Positions 33,892-47,613 are shown, numbered from the stretch's first letter. The stretch: 64,000 nucleotides of DNA from Xanthomonas cassavae CFBP 4642 (GCF_000454545.1 NZ_CM002139.1:4420016-4484015), one strand, 5' to 3'. Notes: a model not told the origin generated them from the letters alone. Translations and numbers: made by a program.

Positions 33892-34314
33892 TCAGTGCTT
33901 GAGCGTGCGGCGCAAGCGCTCCAGCGCCTGCAACTGCACCGTTGCCTCGGCCAGCTGACGCTGTGCCTGGGCCACGTCCACGGTGTCGCCACGGTTGGCC
34001 AGCAGACGCTCGGCCTCTTCCTTGACCTTGCGCACGGCAGCTTCGTCGATGTCCTGCGCACGCACCGCGGTGTCGACCAGCACGGTCACCACCTGCGGCT
34101 GCACTTCCAGGATGCCGCCGGAGATGGCGAAGTCCAGCTGTTCGCCGCTGGCGGTGGTTACCACCACCTTGCCCGGCTTCAGGCGGGTGATCAGCGGCGC
34201 GTGCTTGGGCGCAATGCCCAGCTCGCCCAGCTCGCCGGTGGCCACGACCAGCGTCGCCTCACCGTGGAAGATTTCCTTCTCGGCGCTGACGATGTCGCAA
34301 CGGATAGTGCTCAT
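33892..34314 (-). CDS. atpC: ATP synthase epsilon subunit
   Basis: Central-stalk subunit of F1 that couples and can inhibit rotation. The start at 34314 ([20 protein letters not shown]) is set by family alignment; the frame continues upstream only through repeat DNA. The N-terminal beta-sandwich ([39 protein letters not shown]) is followed by a two-helix C-terminal region. It is the last gene of the atpIBEFHAGDC operon. Confidence 0.97.
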   Translation of the reverse strand: MSTIRCDIVSAEKEIFHGEATLVVATGELGELGIAPKHAPLITRLKPGKVVVTTASGEQLDFAISGGILEVQPQVVTVLVDTAVRAQDIDEAAVRKVKEEAERLLANRGDTVDVAQAQRQLAEATVQLQALERLRRTLKH

Positions 34315-34334
34315 GGTGCCTCGCGTTGTGAGGC

Positions 34335-34452
34335 GGGGATTGGGGATTGGGGATTGGGGATTGGCAACAGCGGCGTTCACCGTCGTTCCCATCCTCATCC
34401 ACCGTCCCAATCACCGCCGTACCAAATCCCGAATCCCGAATGCCAAATCCCG
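34335..34452. repeat. intergenic GGGATTG / AATCCC inverted repeat element (atpC-atpD)
   Basis: Four tandem GGGGATTG-type heptads at 34335-34362 are matched by AATCCCGAATCCCGAATGCC-type heptads at 34424-34452, which can pair as a long RNA stem. The element fills most of the 142-base gap between atpD and atpC. Similar elements are at 35927, 36894 and 54557. Confidence 0.8.
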
Positions 34453-34456
34453 GCTC

Positions 34457-36889
<2,433 letters not shown>

Positions 36890-36893
36890 TTAG

Positions 36894-37059
36894 TGGGATT
36901 CGGAAATCGGGATTCGGGATTGGCTAAAGCCCCCTACCTCACCGTTTCCGCAAACCCCGGATGCCTAACTTCTGGGAATGAAAAGCGGGGGCTCGGTATC
37001 AGCCAAAGCTCCGAACCACCGCTCCTACCAATCCCGAATGCCCAATCCCGAATCCCGGC
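36894..37059. repeat. intergenic GGGATT inverted repeat element (atpG-atpA)
   Basis: The left arm 36894-36923 (GTGGGATTCGGAAATCGGGA and on) pairs with the right arm 37027-37059 (CTACCAATCCCGAATGCCCA and on). About 100 bases lie between, with GCTCCTACC-type ends like those of REP elements. It occupies nearly the whole 190-base gap. Confidence 0.78.
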
Positions 37060-37060
37060 C

Positions 37061-38608
37061 TCACCAGCTGCCCGTGGTCTTGAACTCTTCGATGTCCTTC
37101 TTGAACGCGGCTTCGATGTCGTTGTCCCAACCGCCGGTGCTGTTGATCCTGGAGACCAGCTCGCCCTGGGTGTTGGCGAAGTGCGCGTGCAGGCCTTCTT
37201 CGAACGCCAGCAGCTTGTTGACCGGCACGTCGTCGAGGTAACCCTCGTTGACGGCGTAGATCGACAGCGCCTGGTTGGCGATGGACATCGGCGCGTACTG
37301 CTTCTGCTTCATCAGTTCGGTGACGCGCTGACCGCGCTCGAGCTGCTTGCGGGTCGCTTCGTCCAGGTCAGAGGCGAACTGCGCGAACGCGGCCAGCTCA
37401 CGGTACTGCGCCAGCGAGATACGGATGCCGCCGGACAGCTTCTTGATGATCTTGGTCTGGGCTGCACCACCGACGCGCGACACCGAGATACCGGCGTTGA
37501 CGGCCGGACGGATACCGGCGTTGAACAGGTCGGTTTCCAGGAAGATCTGGCCGTCGGTGATCGAGATCACGTTGGTCGGCACGAAGGCAGAAACGTCGCC
37601 GGCCTGCGTTTCGATGATCGGCAGTGCGGTCAGCGAGCCGGTCTTGCCGGTCACCGCACCGTTGGTGAACTTCTCCACGTACTCCTCGGACACGCGCGCA
37701 GCGCGCTCCAGCAGGCGGGAGTGCAGATAGAACACGTCGCCCGGATAGGCTTCGCGGCCCGGCGGACGCTTGAGCAGCAGCGAGATCTGGCGGTAGGCCA
37801 CGGCCTGCTTGGACAGATCGTCGTAGACGATCAGCGCGTCTTCGCCGCGGTCCATGAAGTACTCGCCCATGGTGCAGCCGGCATACGGGCTGATGTACTG
37901 CATCGCGGCCGATTCGGACGCGGTGGCAGCCACCACCACGGTGTGCGCCAGCGCGCCGTTTTCTTCCAGCTTGCGCACGATGTTGGCAACGGTCGAAGCC
38001 TTCTGACCGATCGCCACGTACACGCACTTGATGCCGGTGCCCTTCTGGTTGATCACCGCATCGATCGCCAGCGCGGTCTTGCCGGTCTGACGGTCGCCGA
38101 TGACCAATTCGCGCTGACCACGGCCGATCGGAATCATCGCATCGACCGACTTGTAACCGGTCTGCACCGGCTGGTCGACCGACTTGCGCCAGATCACGCC
38201 GGGCGCAACGCGCTCCACCGGTGCGGTCTGGGTGGCGCCCAGCGGGCCCTTGCCGTCGATCGGCTCGCCCAGTGCGTTGACCACGCGACCGAGCAGTTCC
38301 GGACCCACCGGCACTTCCAGGATGCGGCCGGTGGTCTTGGCCACGTCGCCTTCGCGCAGGTTTTCGTAATCGCCCAGCACCACGGCGCCGACCGAATCGC
38401 GCTCCAGGTTCAGTGCGAGCGCGAAGGTATTGTTCGGCAGTTCGATCATTTCGCCCTGCATCACGTCGGCCAGGCCGAAGATGCGCACGATGCCGTCGGA
38501 CACGCTGGTCACGGAGCCTTCGTTGCGCGACTCTGCGGACAGCTTGACCGCCTCGATGCGGGTCTTGATCAGGTCGCTGATTTCGGAGGGGTTGAGCGTG
38601 GTTGCCAT
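37061..38608 (-). CDS. atpA: ATP synthase alpha subunit
   Basis: Non-catalytic nucleotide-binding subunit of F1. Walker [10 protein letters not shown], the arginine finger region ([16 protein letters not shown] and [14 protein letters not shown]) and the N-terminal [19 protein letters not shown] are all present. At 515 residues it is full length. It follows atpH by 47 bases. Confidence 0.98.
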   Translation of the reverse strand: MATTLNPSEISDLIKTRIEAVKLSAESRNEGSVTSVSDGIVRIFGLADVMQGEMIELPNNTFALALNLERDSVGAVVLGDYENLREGDVAKTTGRILEVPVGPELLGRVVNALGEPIDGKGPLGATQTAPVERVAPGVIWRKSVDQPVQTGYKSVDAMIPIGRGQRELVIGDRQTGKTALAIDAVINQKGTGIKCVYVAIGQKASTVANIVRKLEENGALAHTVVVAATASESAAMQYISPYAGCTMGEYFMDRGEDALIVYDDLSKQAVAYRQISLLLKRPPGREAYPGDVFYLHSRLLERAARVSEEYVEKFTNGAVTGKTGSLTALPIIETQAGDVSAFVPTNVISITDGQIFLETDLFNAGIRPAVNAGISVSRVGGAAQTKIIKKLSGGIRISLAQYRELAAFAQFASDLDEATRKQLERGQRVTELMKQKQYAPMSIANQALSIYAVNEGYLDDVPVNKLLAFEEGLHAHFANTQGELVSRINSTGGWDNDIEAAFKKDIEEFKTTGSW

Positions 38609-38655
38609 CGTTCAGTCCTAGGTGCCGGCCGCAGGGGCCATGCGTTTATGTGAAT

Positions 38656-39189
38656 TCAGTGGGCGAGCGAGCTTTGCAGACGCGCAAGCTTGCCCTTCAG
38701 CGAGCCGTCGATGACCACGTCGCCGGTGTCGATCACCGCGCCGCCGATCAGCGACGCATCCACCGCGGTGGTGATGTCCACCTCGCGGCCGAAACGCTTC
38801 TTCAGCGCAGCAGCGATCGTGTCCAGTTCCGCCTGGCTCATTGCAGCCGCCGAGGTCACCGTCGCCTTGACGACGTGTTCGGCTTCGGCCCGCAGGTGTT
38901 CGTACAGCCCTGCCACTTCCGGCAGCAGCGACAGCCGCTGCGCATCGGCCAGCACGCCGAGGAAACGCAGATAATCCTCGCCCGCCTGCGGAGGCGCCAG
39001 CAGCGTCACTGCCTGATCCTGGCCCAGGGCCGGGTTGAGCAGCAATGCAGCCACGCGCGGGTCGCCGGCCACCTGCGCCGAAAACGCCAGCGCATCGGAC
39101 CAGGGCGCGAAGTTGCCGCCCTCACGCGCGATCGCAAACGCGGCACGGCCGTACGGACGGGCAAGGGTGAGGGTGAGGGCCTGACTCAT
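38656..39189 (-). CDS. atpH: ATP synthase delta subunit
   Basis: Connects the peripheral stalk to the top of F1. [16 protein letters not shown] at the N-terminus and the C-terminal [41 protein letters not shown] are the family signatures. At 177 residues it is normal. It starts three bases after the atpF stop. Confidence 0.96.
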   Translation of the reverse strand: MSQALTLTLARPYGRAAFAIAREGGNFAPWSDALAFSAQVAGDPRVAALLLNPALGQDQAVTLLAPPQAGEDYLRFLGVLADAQRLSLLPEVAGLYEHLRAEAEHVVKATVTSAAAMSQAELDTIAAALKKRFGREVDITTAVDASLIGGAVIDTGDVVIDGSLKGKLARLQSSLAH

Positions 39190-39192
39190 CGC

Positions 39193-39663
39193 TTAGATCT
39201 CCGCCGCCAGCTCGTCGAGCAGCGCCTTGTGGGCGTTGGCATCGATTTCGCGCTTGAGCAGCTTTTCGGCACCGCTGACGGCCAGCACCGAGACCTGCTT
39301 GCGCAGTTCCTCGCGGGCACGGGTGGCGGATGCGTCGATTTCGGTCTGCGCCAGATCCTTCTGACGGGTCGCTTCGGCAATTGCCTCCTGCTTGGCCGCT
39401 TCGATGATCTGGTTGGCGCGCGCATGGGCCTGATCGATGATCTCGTTGGCCTTGGTGCGCGCGTCCTTCAGTGCTTCGTTGACCTTTTCCTGCGCCTGCG
39501 CCAGATCCTTCTGACTACGATCGGCCGCAGCCAGACCTTCGGCGATCTTTTGCTGACGCTCTTCGATCGCCTGCAGCAGCGGCGGCCAGATTTTGGTCGC
39601 GACGATCCAGATCAGACCGGCGAAGGCCAGCGCCTGGGCAAAGATGGTAAGGGTGATATCCAT
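39193..39663 (-). CDS. atpF: ATP synthase b subunit
   Basis: Peripheral stalk of Fo: one N-terminal membrane helix ([31 protein letters not shown]) and a long charged coiled coil ([24 protein letters not shown]). At 156 residues it matches the E. coli length. Confidence 0.97.
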   Translation of the reverse strand: MDITLTIFAQALAFAGLIWIVATKIWPPLLQAIEERQQKIAEGLAAADRSQKDLAQAQEKVNEALKDARTKANEIIDQAHARANQIIEAAKQEAIAEATRQKDLAQTEIDASATRAREELRKQVSVLAVSGAEKLLKREIDANAHKALLDELAAEI

Positions 39664-39776
39664 GGGTCGCTCAATCGCTGTTTAGGGGTGAAAGCGCCAC
39701 CGCACAGGCGGCGCTTTCCGACCTTCATCCGCGGAGGCAACCGAAATGGCTGCCTCCACCTCCCGCTACCGCTGGA

Positions 39777-40953
<1,177 letters not shown>

Positions 40954-40978
40954 GTGTACGTAGCCCTTTTAGTTCGGA

Positions 40979-41344
40979 TCAACGCCTGGCCAGAGCCAGA
41001 ACCTGAAAAATCAGCCCGATGGCGATACCTGCCAACAGAGCCAGAGGGGGCAGCCGCCACAGGCCGAAGCCAAGCGCCAGCGCCACGAAAACCAACACCC
41101 ACTTCAACACCATCGCCAGGATCAACCGGACCATGGCAATGCCGGCTGCCTGGATACCGCCCCCGAGCGCGGTACGTGCCGCAACCCAACCGCCCAGTAC
41201 CGTCGCAAACCCGGTCAATGCCAGACCGGCAGAGTAACGGGGACCGACCAACAGCAACCCCAGACTGGTTATAGCTACGGCGGCAAGCGGATATACCGCA
41301 GCGCGCAGCATCAACCGCCGACCCGCGTCAACGGAGTTCAGCAC
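40979..41344 (-). CDS. atpI: AtpI-type accessory protein
   Basis: First gene of the operon: a 121-residue membrane protein with four helices (VYPLAAVAITSLGLLLVGPRYSAGLALTGFATVLGGWVAA; IAMVRLILAMVLKWVLVFVALALGFGLW; PLALLAGIAIGLIFQVLALA). AtpI helps c-ring assembly or Mg import. It is typical in size and position. Confidence 0.9.
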   Translation of the reverse strand: MLNSVDAGRRLMLRAAVYPLAAVAITSLGLLLVGPRYSAGLALTGFATVLGGWVAARTALGGGIQAAGIAMVRLILAMVLKWVLVFVALALGFGLWRLPPLALLAGIAIGLIFQVLALARR

Positions 41345-41403
41345 TACGGTTACCTTACGTGTGAATGAGTGGGAAGCGCAGTTGCGCCTCGTCTAGCCGC
41401 GAA

Positions 41404-41433
41404 AGTATAGCAATGGGACAAATTGCGAGACAA
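41404..41433 (-). promoter_or_regulatory. sigma-70-type promoter of the atp operon
   Basis: On the minus strand TTGTCT (41433-41428) and TATACT (41409-41404) are 18 bases apart. Transcription would begin near 41397, giving a leader of about 55 bases before atpI. It is the best -35/-10 pair in the gap. Confidence 0.6.
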
Positions 41434-41975
41434 CCGGCAGAGGTCATAAGTTGCTGCGACGCACCAGGTGTTGGTGGCGGCACCGGGCGGGAACTTTGCC
41501 ACAAACCGGCGGTCATAACCCACGAGGCCTGCGCATCCTCGTCGAAAGGTGGCACCGCAGGCCGCATCTGGGAGCCCTGGGAGTCCGGGGCTCCTGCTTT
41601 TACGCCTGTGCGCGCCGCAGCGACCTTCCCACCGACGGTCCAATCCGCTGCAGTGCACGATCGTCTGCGCTTCGCAGGGCCGGGCACCCGGTGTAGCCAT
41701 ACGTATTCAGCCGACCAGATTGCGCAATTGGCAGGGTGGACCGTACTGCGTGGTATGCGCTGACGCACACTTTGCAGGTGCCGAACTTCGCGTCAGAAAC
41801 AGGGTCATCGGTGCGCGAGGCCCATGCCTGTTGACGATGCGGACCGTTTTGTCCGATTGCTATGTCCACCTTCACAGACATGCGACGGGCCCTTCACTTT
41901 TGGAAGACGCCCCCTTATCGATAGTGCGCGCCACTGGCTCAACGGCCTGACCATTCCAAGCAATCGGAGCTCCCC
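41434..41975. other. 542-base gap between divergent operons
   Basis: It holds the upstream region of atpI and the promoter region of the outer-membrane protein gene. A GGAGCCC/GGGGCTCC hairpin lies at about 41571-41595, followed by TGCTTTTA; it could end a small transcript on the plus strand. I support no gene here. Confidence 0.45.
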
Positions 41976-42788
41976 ATGAAACACCTTCTCGCACTGGCGA
42001 TCCCGTGCGTCCTGGCCGCCGCCTACGCCGCGCCTGCCCACGCCGAAGACACCGATGATCGCTTCCAGATTCGTCTGGGTGCGATGAATGTCGACAACGA
42101 CAACACCATCCGTGGCAACACGCTGGTGGCAGGCAACACTGTGTCGGTCAACGAAGACTTCAAGCTCGGCGGCAAGGAATGGGAGCCGCGCGTGGACGGC
42201 GTGTTCCGCATCAGCACCCGCCAGCGCCTGATCTTCGATTACTTCAAGTACGACAAGGATCGCCGCGAGACCCTGACCCAGGACATCAGCGGCGGTGGCG
42301 TCACCGTCCCGACCGGCAGCTTCATCAAGGGCGAGCTGAAGTATCAGGTTGCCACCCTGGTGTATGACTACTCGGTGATCGATTCGCCGGAATTCAGCCT
42401 GGGCCTGCAGATCGGCGCCGAATACGCCAAGGTCGAAGCCAACGCGTACGCCGACCTGGGCAGCGTCTTCAGCGGCGATGTGCTGGACGAGAGCGAAGAC
42501 GGCGTTGCGCCGGTGGTCGGCATCCGCTTCACCGCGCGCCCGAGCGAGCATTGGCTGTTCAATGTACAGGGCCAGTACCTCAACACCAGCTGGGGCGATT
42601 TCGGCGACTACGAAGGCGACCTGAGCCGCGCCAATGCGATGGCCGAATACCGCTTCACCAAGAACTTCGGCATCTTCGCCGGCTACGACTGGTTCAAGCT
42701 CGACGTCGACCAGCGCGGCAGCGACGGCCTGATCGGCCTGAAGCAGGAGTTCAAGGGCCCGGTGGCAGGCGTGACCTTCGCGTTCTGA
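41976..42788 (+). CDS. outer-membrane beta-barrel protein
   Basis: Exported 270-residue protein. Residues 1-23 are a signal peptide (MKHLLALAIPCVLAAAYAAPAHA). The rest alternates as in beta strands (FQIRLGAMNVDNDNTIRG, RQRLIFDYFKYDKDRRETL, WLFNVQGQYLNTSWGDFGDYEG, FGIFAGYDWFKLDVDQ) and ends in phenylalanine (GVTFAF), the sorting signal of barrel proteins. No named porin family is certain. CGGAGCTCCCC precedes the ATG. It has its own terminator. Confidence 0.85.
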   Translation: MKHLLALAIPCVLAAAYAAPAHAEDTDDRFQIRLGAMNVDNDNTIRGNTLVAGNTVSVNEDFKLGGKEWEPRVDGVFRISTRQRLIFDYFKYDKDRRETLTQDISGGGVTVPTGSFIKGELKYQVATLVYDYSVIDSPEFSLGLQIGAEYAKVEANAYADLGSVFSGDVLDESEDGVAPVVGIRFTARPSEHWLFNVQGQYLNTSWGDFGDYEGDLSRANAMAEYRFTKNFGIFAGYDWFKLDVDQRGSDGLIGLKQEFKGPVAGVTFAF

Positions 42789-42808
42789 TCGACGCGCAGC
42801 GTTGCACC

Positions 42809-42845
42809 AAAAGGCCCGCGTTTTGCGGGCCTTTTGTCTTTTTTT
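42809..42845 (+). terminator. rho-independent terminator after the barrel protein gene
   Basis: AAAAGGCCCGC pairs with GCGGGCCTTTT over a 4-base loop and is followed by GTCTTTTTTT. A textbook intrinsic terminator. Confidence 0.95.
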
Positions 42846-43172
42846 GTGCGGTGCCGACAGCACCAGCGAGTGCGCCGATATCGCCATGCGCGACCTGTTG
42901 CGTCAGCGCACCCGGCATCTGCGCCTTGAAAGCCGGATCGGCATGGCAATGCCGCACCAGCATCCACACCGTCACGCCCGCCTGCGCCACACGGCAGGTC
43001 ATTGTGTCCGACGACGATGCACCGGACCCTCGTCCTGCTGCGCAGCTGCAACGCGCCATGGGACCACAGCGCAGAGCATCAGCACTGCGAGCACTGCATT
43101 CCGTGGCGCATGCAGCGCCCCGGTGGGAACGGCCGCACCCTGAAACCCGCCCGGCAGCACACCGAAACGACA
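42846..43172. other. 327-base gap between convergent genes
   Basis: Between two terminators. A minus-strand open frame covers it but runs through both terminator hairpins and has no ribosome site that I can defend, so I leave it unannotated. Confidence 0.45.
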
Positions 43173-43195
43173 ACGCCCCGCGCAAGGCGGGGCGT
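43173..43195 (-). terminator. rho-independent terminator after lpdA
   Basis: On the minus strand ACGCCCCGC pairs exactly with GCGGGGCGT over a 5-base loop, followed by TGTCGTTT, 28 bases beyond the lpdA stop. Confidence 0.85.
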
Positions 43196-43222
43196 CGCTG
43201 GCCGTGCCGCAAGTGGCGGCGC

Positions 43223-45052
43223 TTACTTCTTCTTCGGGATGTACAGGTCGGTGATGGTGCCGTCGTAGACCTCGGCGGCCATGCCGACCGATTCGCTCAG
43301 GGTCGGATGGGCGTGGATGGTGTGGCCGATGTCTTCGGCCTCGGCGCCCATCTCGATGGCCAGGCCGATCTCGGCCAGCAGGTCACCGGCATGCACGCCG
43401 ACGATGGCGCCACCGATGATGCGGTGGGTGTCTTCGTCGAAGATCAGCTTGGTGAAGCCTTCGGTGCGGCCGATGCCGATCGCGCGGCCGCTGGCAGCCC
43501 ACGGGAATTTGGCCACGCCGACCTTCAGGCCCTTGGCCTTTGCTTCGGTCTCGGTGACGCCGACCCAGGCGATTTCCGGGTTGGTGTACGCCACCGACGG
43601 GATCACCCGCGCCACCCATTCCCGGCCTTTACCAGGAACGCCCTCGCCGGCAGCCACTTCGGCGGCCAGCTTGCCTTCGTGGGTGGCCTTGTGCGCCAGC
43701 ATCGGGTTACCGACGATGTCGCCGATGGCGAAGATGTGCGGCACGTTGGTGCGCATCTGCCGGTCGACCGGAATGAAGCCGCGCTCGGTGACGGTGACGC
43801 CGGCCTTGTCCGCGCCGATCTTCTTGCCGTTGGGCGAACGGCCCACCGCGACCAGCACGCGATCATAGGTGATCGCATCCAACGCCGGCTTCTCGCCCTC
43901 GGCGGCCGCTTCGAAGCCAACGGTGATGCCCTTCTTGTCGGCCTTGACGTCGGCGGCCTTGGTCTTGAGATGGACCTCAACGCCCTGCTTCTTCAAGCGA
44001 TCGGCCAGCGGCTTGACCAGGTCCTTGTCGGCGCCCGGCATCAGCTGGTCCATGAACTCGACCACGGTGACCTTGCTGCCCAGCGCGCTGTACACCGTGG
44101 CCATTTCCAGGCCGATGATGCCGCCGCCGACCACCAGCAGGGTCTTGGGGATGTCGTGCAGTTCCAGCGCGTCGGTGGAGTCCATCACGCGCTCGTCGTC
44201 CCACGGGAAGTTGGGCAGCTTCACCGCCTGCGAGCCGGCCGCGATGATGCAGTGCTCGAAGCGCAGCAGCTGGGTCTTGCCGTCGTTGCCGACGATCTCC
44301 AGCTCATTGGGCGAAACGAACGTTGCCACGCCGGTAACGGTGCGTACCTTGCGCTGCTTGGCCATGCTGGCCAGCCCGCCGGTGAGCTTGCCGACTACTT
44401 TTTCCTTGTACTCGCGCAGCTTGTCCAGGGTGATCCTGGGCTGACCGAAATCCACGCCGAAGTCGCCGGCATGGGCCACTTCATCGATCACCGCAGCAGC
44501 GTGCAGCAGCGCCTTGGACGGAATGCAGCCGACGTTGAGGCAGACACCGCCCAGGCTGGCATAGCGCTCGATCAGCACCGTCTCCAGGCCCAGGTCGGCG
44601 GCGCGGAAGGCGGCGGTGTAGCCGCCGGGGCCGGCGCCGAGCACCACCATCTTGCATTCGATATCGGCAGTCTTGCCGCTGGCCAGCGCCGGCTTGGGCG
44701 CAGCCGGCTCGGCCGGGGCACGGTGCGACGGCGTTACCGGCGGCTTGCTGCCGGGTGCGGCGACCGCAGCAGCCTTGGTCTCGGCCTTCGCAGGCGCAGG
44801 CGCGGCGGCCTCGCCTTCGGTTTCCAGCAGCAGCACCACCGCCCCTTCGGACAGGGTGTCGCCCATCTTGACCTTGAGTTCCTTGACCACGCCGGCAGCC
44901 GAGGACGGCACTTCCAGCGTGGCCTTGTCCGACTCCAGCGTCACCAGGCCCTGGTCCTTGGCCACGCTGTCGCCGACGGCGACCAGCACTTCGATGACGG
45001 GGACATCGCTGTAATCGCCGATGTCGGGAACCTTGATTTCAATGACCGCCAT
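43223..45052 (-). CDS. lpdA: dihydrolipoyl dehydrogenase (E3) with N-terminal lipoyl domain
   Basis: Flavoprotein that reoxidises dihydrolipoamide in the pyruvate dehydrogenase complex. Residues 1-80 are a lipoyl domain (KVPDIGDYSDVPVIEVLVAVGD; lipoyl-Lys in LESDKATLEVPS). An Ala/Pro linker leads to the E3 part from about residue 125: FAD site MVVLGAGPGGYTAAFRAADLG, redox disulfide GGVCLNVGCIPSK, NAD site VVGGGIIGLEMATVYSALGS and C-terminal HAHPTLSESVGMAAE with the catalytic His-Glu pair. The start at 45052 (MAVIEIKVPDIG) is set by the lipoyl domain. At 609 residues it is of the long class. Confidence 0.97.
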   Translation of the reverse strand: MAVIEIKVPDIGDYSDVPVIEVLVAVGDSVAKDQGLVTLESDKATLEVPSSAAGVVKELKVKMGDTLSEGAVVLLLETEGEAAAPAPAKAETKAAAVAAPGSKPPVTPSHRAPAEPAAPKPALASGKTADIECKMVVLGAGPGGYTAAFRAADLGLETVLIERYASLGGVCLNVGCIPSKALLHAAAVIDEVAHAGDFGVDFGQPRITLDKLREYKEKVVGKLTGGLASMAKQRKVRTVTGVATFVSPNELEIVGNDGKTQLLRFEHCIIAAGSQAVKLPNFPWDDERVMDSTDALELHDIPKTLLVVGGGIIGLEMATVYSALGSKVTVVEFMDQLMPGADKDLVKPLADRLKKQGVEVHLKTKAADVKADKKGITVGFEAAAEGEKPALDAITYDRVLVAVGRSPNGKKIGADKAGVTVTERGFIPVDRQMRTNVPHIFAIGDIVGNPMLAHKATHEGKLAAEVAAGEGVPGKGREWVARVIPSVAYTNPEIAWVGVTETEAKAKGLKVGVAKFPWAASGRAIGIGRTEGFTKLIFDEDTHRIIGGAIVGVHAGDLLAEIGLAIEMGAEAEDIGHTIHAHPTLSESVGMAAEVYDGTITDLYIPKKK

Positions 45053-45068
45053 TTGCTTCTCCTGTAGC

Positions 45069-45716
45069 TCAACCGGCCGTGCCGGCAAGCGTCTGCTGGA
45101 GTTCATCCAGCGACGATTCGATTTGGGTCCAGCGCTTGTCGCGCTTCTTTTCCTTGCCTTCACTGGCTTCGATCAGCAGCGCGGCCTGTTGCAGCAGCAA
45201 CTCGCCGGCGCCGCAGCTCGGGCGCGCGCCGCTGTAGCGCACGCCGTCGACCTGGAACGACAGCACTTCGCCCTCGGTCACCGACGCGGTACGGCCAATG
45301 GGGGCCAGCTGGGTCAAGGCATGGGTCCAGTTGCTGACCAGGCGCTTGGCCAGCGCGGCCGGGATCGGGATCTCCACCGTTTCCGGGGTCTGTTCGGTGC
45401 GGAACTGCACGCTGCCGCGACCAGTCTCGCTGACCCAGCTGTAGACGCGCTCGTCGGCACGGCTATGCCGCAGGGTCCAGTCGGCACCGTCCTTGCCCGG
45501 CACCAGCGAGACGCCGCTTTCCACGCCGCGCACGGGCAGCCTCAACAGCGTCAGCGAGGGTTTGCTGCCGCCATCGAGCAACGTGGTGACGGCGATTCCG
45601 TAATTGCCCACCGCCGGCGGCCAGCCGCGCCCCAGGGTGCTGTCGCACTCGCGTGCGACCGCATCGGTCCACGGCAGCATGCCGAGCACGGCGATCGTCA
45701 GCAGGGCGCGCCTCAC
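45069..45716 (-). CDS. secreted protein of unknown function between aceF and lpdA
   Basis: I do not recognise a family. The chosen start is the GTG at 45716, which overlaps the aceF stop as GTGA and gives a signal peptide at once (VRRALLTIAVLGMLPWTDAVA). The mature protein has about 195 residues with two cysteines (ARECDSTLG, RPSCGAGE), a beta-type middle (YGIAVTTLLDGGSKPSLTLLRLPV) and a charged helical C-terminus. It is inside the aceF-lpdA operon, translationally coupled to aceF, although its product should be periplasmic. No link to pyruvate dehydrogenase is evident. Confidence 0.75.
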   Translation of the reverse strand: MRRALLTIAVLGMLPWTDAVARECDSTLGRGWPPAVGNYGIAVTTLLDGGSKPSLTLLRLPVRGVESGVSLVPGKDGADWTLRHSRADERVYSWVSETGRGSVQFRTEQTPETVEIPIPAALAKRLVSNWTHALTQLAPIGRTASVTEGEVLSFQVDGVRYSGARPSCGAGELLLQQAALLIEASEGKEKKRDKRWTQIESSLDELQQTLAGTAG

Positions 45717-47485
45717 AGCAGGACGCGACGCATGTCGGCCAGCACCTGGCTGAGGTAGGTGGTGAAACGGGCCGCCAGCGCGCCGTCGATGACGCGGTGG
45801 TCGTAGCTCAGCGACAGCGGCAGCATCAGCTTCGGCGCGAACTCCTTGCCGTTCCACACCGGCTGCATCGCCGACTTGGACACGCCCAGGATCGCCACTT
45901 CCGGCGCATTGATGATCGGCGTGAACGCGGTGCCGCCGATGCCGCCCAGCGAACTGATCGAGAAGCAGCCGCCGCTCATGTCGGCCGGGCCGAGCTTGCC
46001 GTCGCGCGCCTTCTTGGCTAGCTCGCCGCTTTCCTGCGCGATCTGCAGCACGCCCTTCTTGTCGACGTCGCGGATCACCGGCACCACCAGGCCATTCGGT
46101 GTATCGGCGGCAAAACCGATGTTGACGTACTTCTTCAGCGTGAGGTTTTCGCCGGCCGCATCGAGCGAGGCGTTGAACTCCGGGAACTTCCTCAGCGCCG
46201 CGGCGCTGGCCTTGACCAGGAAGGCGAGCATGGTGAGCTTGATGCCCGCCTTCTCGTTCTCCTTGTTGAGGGCCACGCGCAGGGCTTCCAGGTCGGTGAT
46301 GTCGGCCGATTCGAACTGGGTGACGTGCGGAATCATCGCCCAGTTGCGCGCCAGGTTGGCACCGGAAATCTTCTTGATGCGCGACAGCGGCTGGGTTTCG
46401 GTCTCGCCGAACTTGCTGAAGTCCACCTTCGGCCAGGCCAGCAGATTCAGACCGTTGCCACCGCCGGCCGGCGCAGCACCGGCTGCGGCAGGTGCGCCAC
46501 CGCTGAGTGCGGCCTTGACGAAGCGCTGCACGTCTTCACGGGTGATGCGGCCGCCCTTTTCGCTGCCCTTGAGCTGGTTCAGGTCCACGCCCAGTTCGCG
46601 TGCGAACACGCGCACCACCGGGCTGGCGTAGGCCACCTTGGACGGCAGCACGCTGTCGGCATCGAAGGTCACCGGCGGGCTGCTCGGGTTGCCGGCCGAC
46701 GGCTGTCCACCCTGCGCCGACTGCACACCTGCTCCGGAACGGGCGCCCTGCACCTGCGCGATCTCGCGCTGGGCCAGCTTGTCCGGCTCGGCCGATACCG
46801 CCACCGGCTCGACCTTGCCCGCAGTTTCGGCGGTGTCGGTGGTGGGCTTGGCGGGCGACTGCGCCGCACCGGCGCCGCCATCGCTGGCCGCGATGATCGC
46901 CACCACGTTGCCCTGCGAGAGCGTGTCGCCAACCTTGACCTTGAGTTCCTTGACCACGCCGGCAGCCGAGGACGGCACTTCCATCGTGGCCTTGTCCGAT
47001 TCCAGGGTGACCAGGCTCTGGTCCTTGCTGACCGTATCGCCGACCGCGACCAGCACTTCGATCACCGGGATGTCGGTGTAATCGCCGATATCGGGCACGC
47101 GCGCTTCGACCAGGCCACCGTCGGATGCGGCGGGCTTGGCGGCGGCCGGTTCGGCCTTGGCGGCCGGCGCGGGGGCGGCAGCAGGCGCGGCCTTGGCCGG
47201 CGCAGCGGCAGGCGCTGGCTTGGCGGCAGTGTCGGCGCCGGCATCGGCCACTTCGATCAATGCCACCAGGGCGCCCTGCGACAGCGAATCGCCGACCTTG
47301 ACCTTGATCTCCTTGACCACGCCGGCCACCGACGAGGGCACTTCCATGGTGGCCTTGTCCGATTCCAGCGTGACCAGGCTCTGGTCCTTGCTGACCGTAT
47401 CGCCGACCGACACCAGCACCTCGATTACCGGGACGTCGCTGTAGTCACCGATATCGGGGACAAGTGCTTCCTTGATTTCGGCCAT
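45713..47485 (-). CDS. aceF: dihydrolipoamide acetyltransferase (E2) of pyruvate dehydrogenase
   Basis: Transfers the acetyl group from lipoyl arms to CoA and forms the complex core. At 590 residues it has two lipoyl domains (about 1-80 and 125-205, each with LESDKATMEVPS), separated by Ala/Pro-rich linkers. A peripheral-subunit-binding domain follows (SPVVRVFARELGVDLNQLKGSEKGGRITREDV). The catalytic domain ends with SYDHRVIDGALAARFTTYL (His-x3-Asp active site). aceE is not in the window, so E1 is encoded elsewhere. Confidence 0.97.
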   Translation of the reverse strand: MAEIKEALVPDIGDYSDVPVIEVLVSVGDTVSKDQSLVTLESDKATMEVPSSVAGVVKEIKVKVGDSLSQGALVALIEVADAGADTAAKPAPAAAPAKAAPAAAPAPAAKAEPAAAKPAASDGGLVEARVPDIGDYTDIPVIEVLVAVGDTVSKDQSLVTLESDKATMEVPSSAAGVVKELKVKVGDTLSQGNVVAIIAASDGGAGAAQSPAKPTTDTAETAGKVEPVAVSAEPDKLAQREIAQVQGARSGAGVQSAQGGQPSAGNPSSPPVTFDADSVLPSKVAYASPVVRVFARELGVDLNQLKGSEKGGRITREDVQRFVKAALSGGAPAAAGAAPAGGGNGLNLLAWPKVDFSKFGETETQPLSRIKKISGANLARNWAMIPHVTQFESADITDLEALRVALNKENEKAGIKLTMLAFLVKASAAALRKFPEFNASLDAAGENLTLKKYVNIGFAADTPNGLVVPVIRDVDKKGVLQIAQESGELAKKARDGKLGPADMSGGCFSISSLGGIGGTAFTPIINAPEVAILGVSKSAMQPVWNGKEFAPKLMLPLSLSYDHRVIDGALAARFTTYLSQVLADMRRVLL

Positions 47486-47613
47486 ACGGGGAACTCCGGC
47501 AACAGAATGGGGAAACCCCTATTGTGGCCGGCTGCGGGCCGCAGCGCCAACCATTGCCGTGGAAAAAGTCGCGCACCGGACGGGATGCAGCGTTCGCCAG
47601 CGCGTGCGGCGGA

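Noticed and set aside
42751..43212. A minus-strand open frame of about 153 codons between the barrel protein gene and lpdA
   Set aside because: It passes through the lpdA terminator and the opposite terminator and ends inside the barrel gene. It has no ribosome site I can defend and no family features.
42551..45067. An 838-codon plus-strand frame over lpdA
   Set aside because: Antisense shadow of lpdA; it also starts inside the barrel gene.
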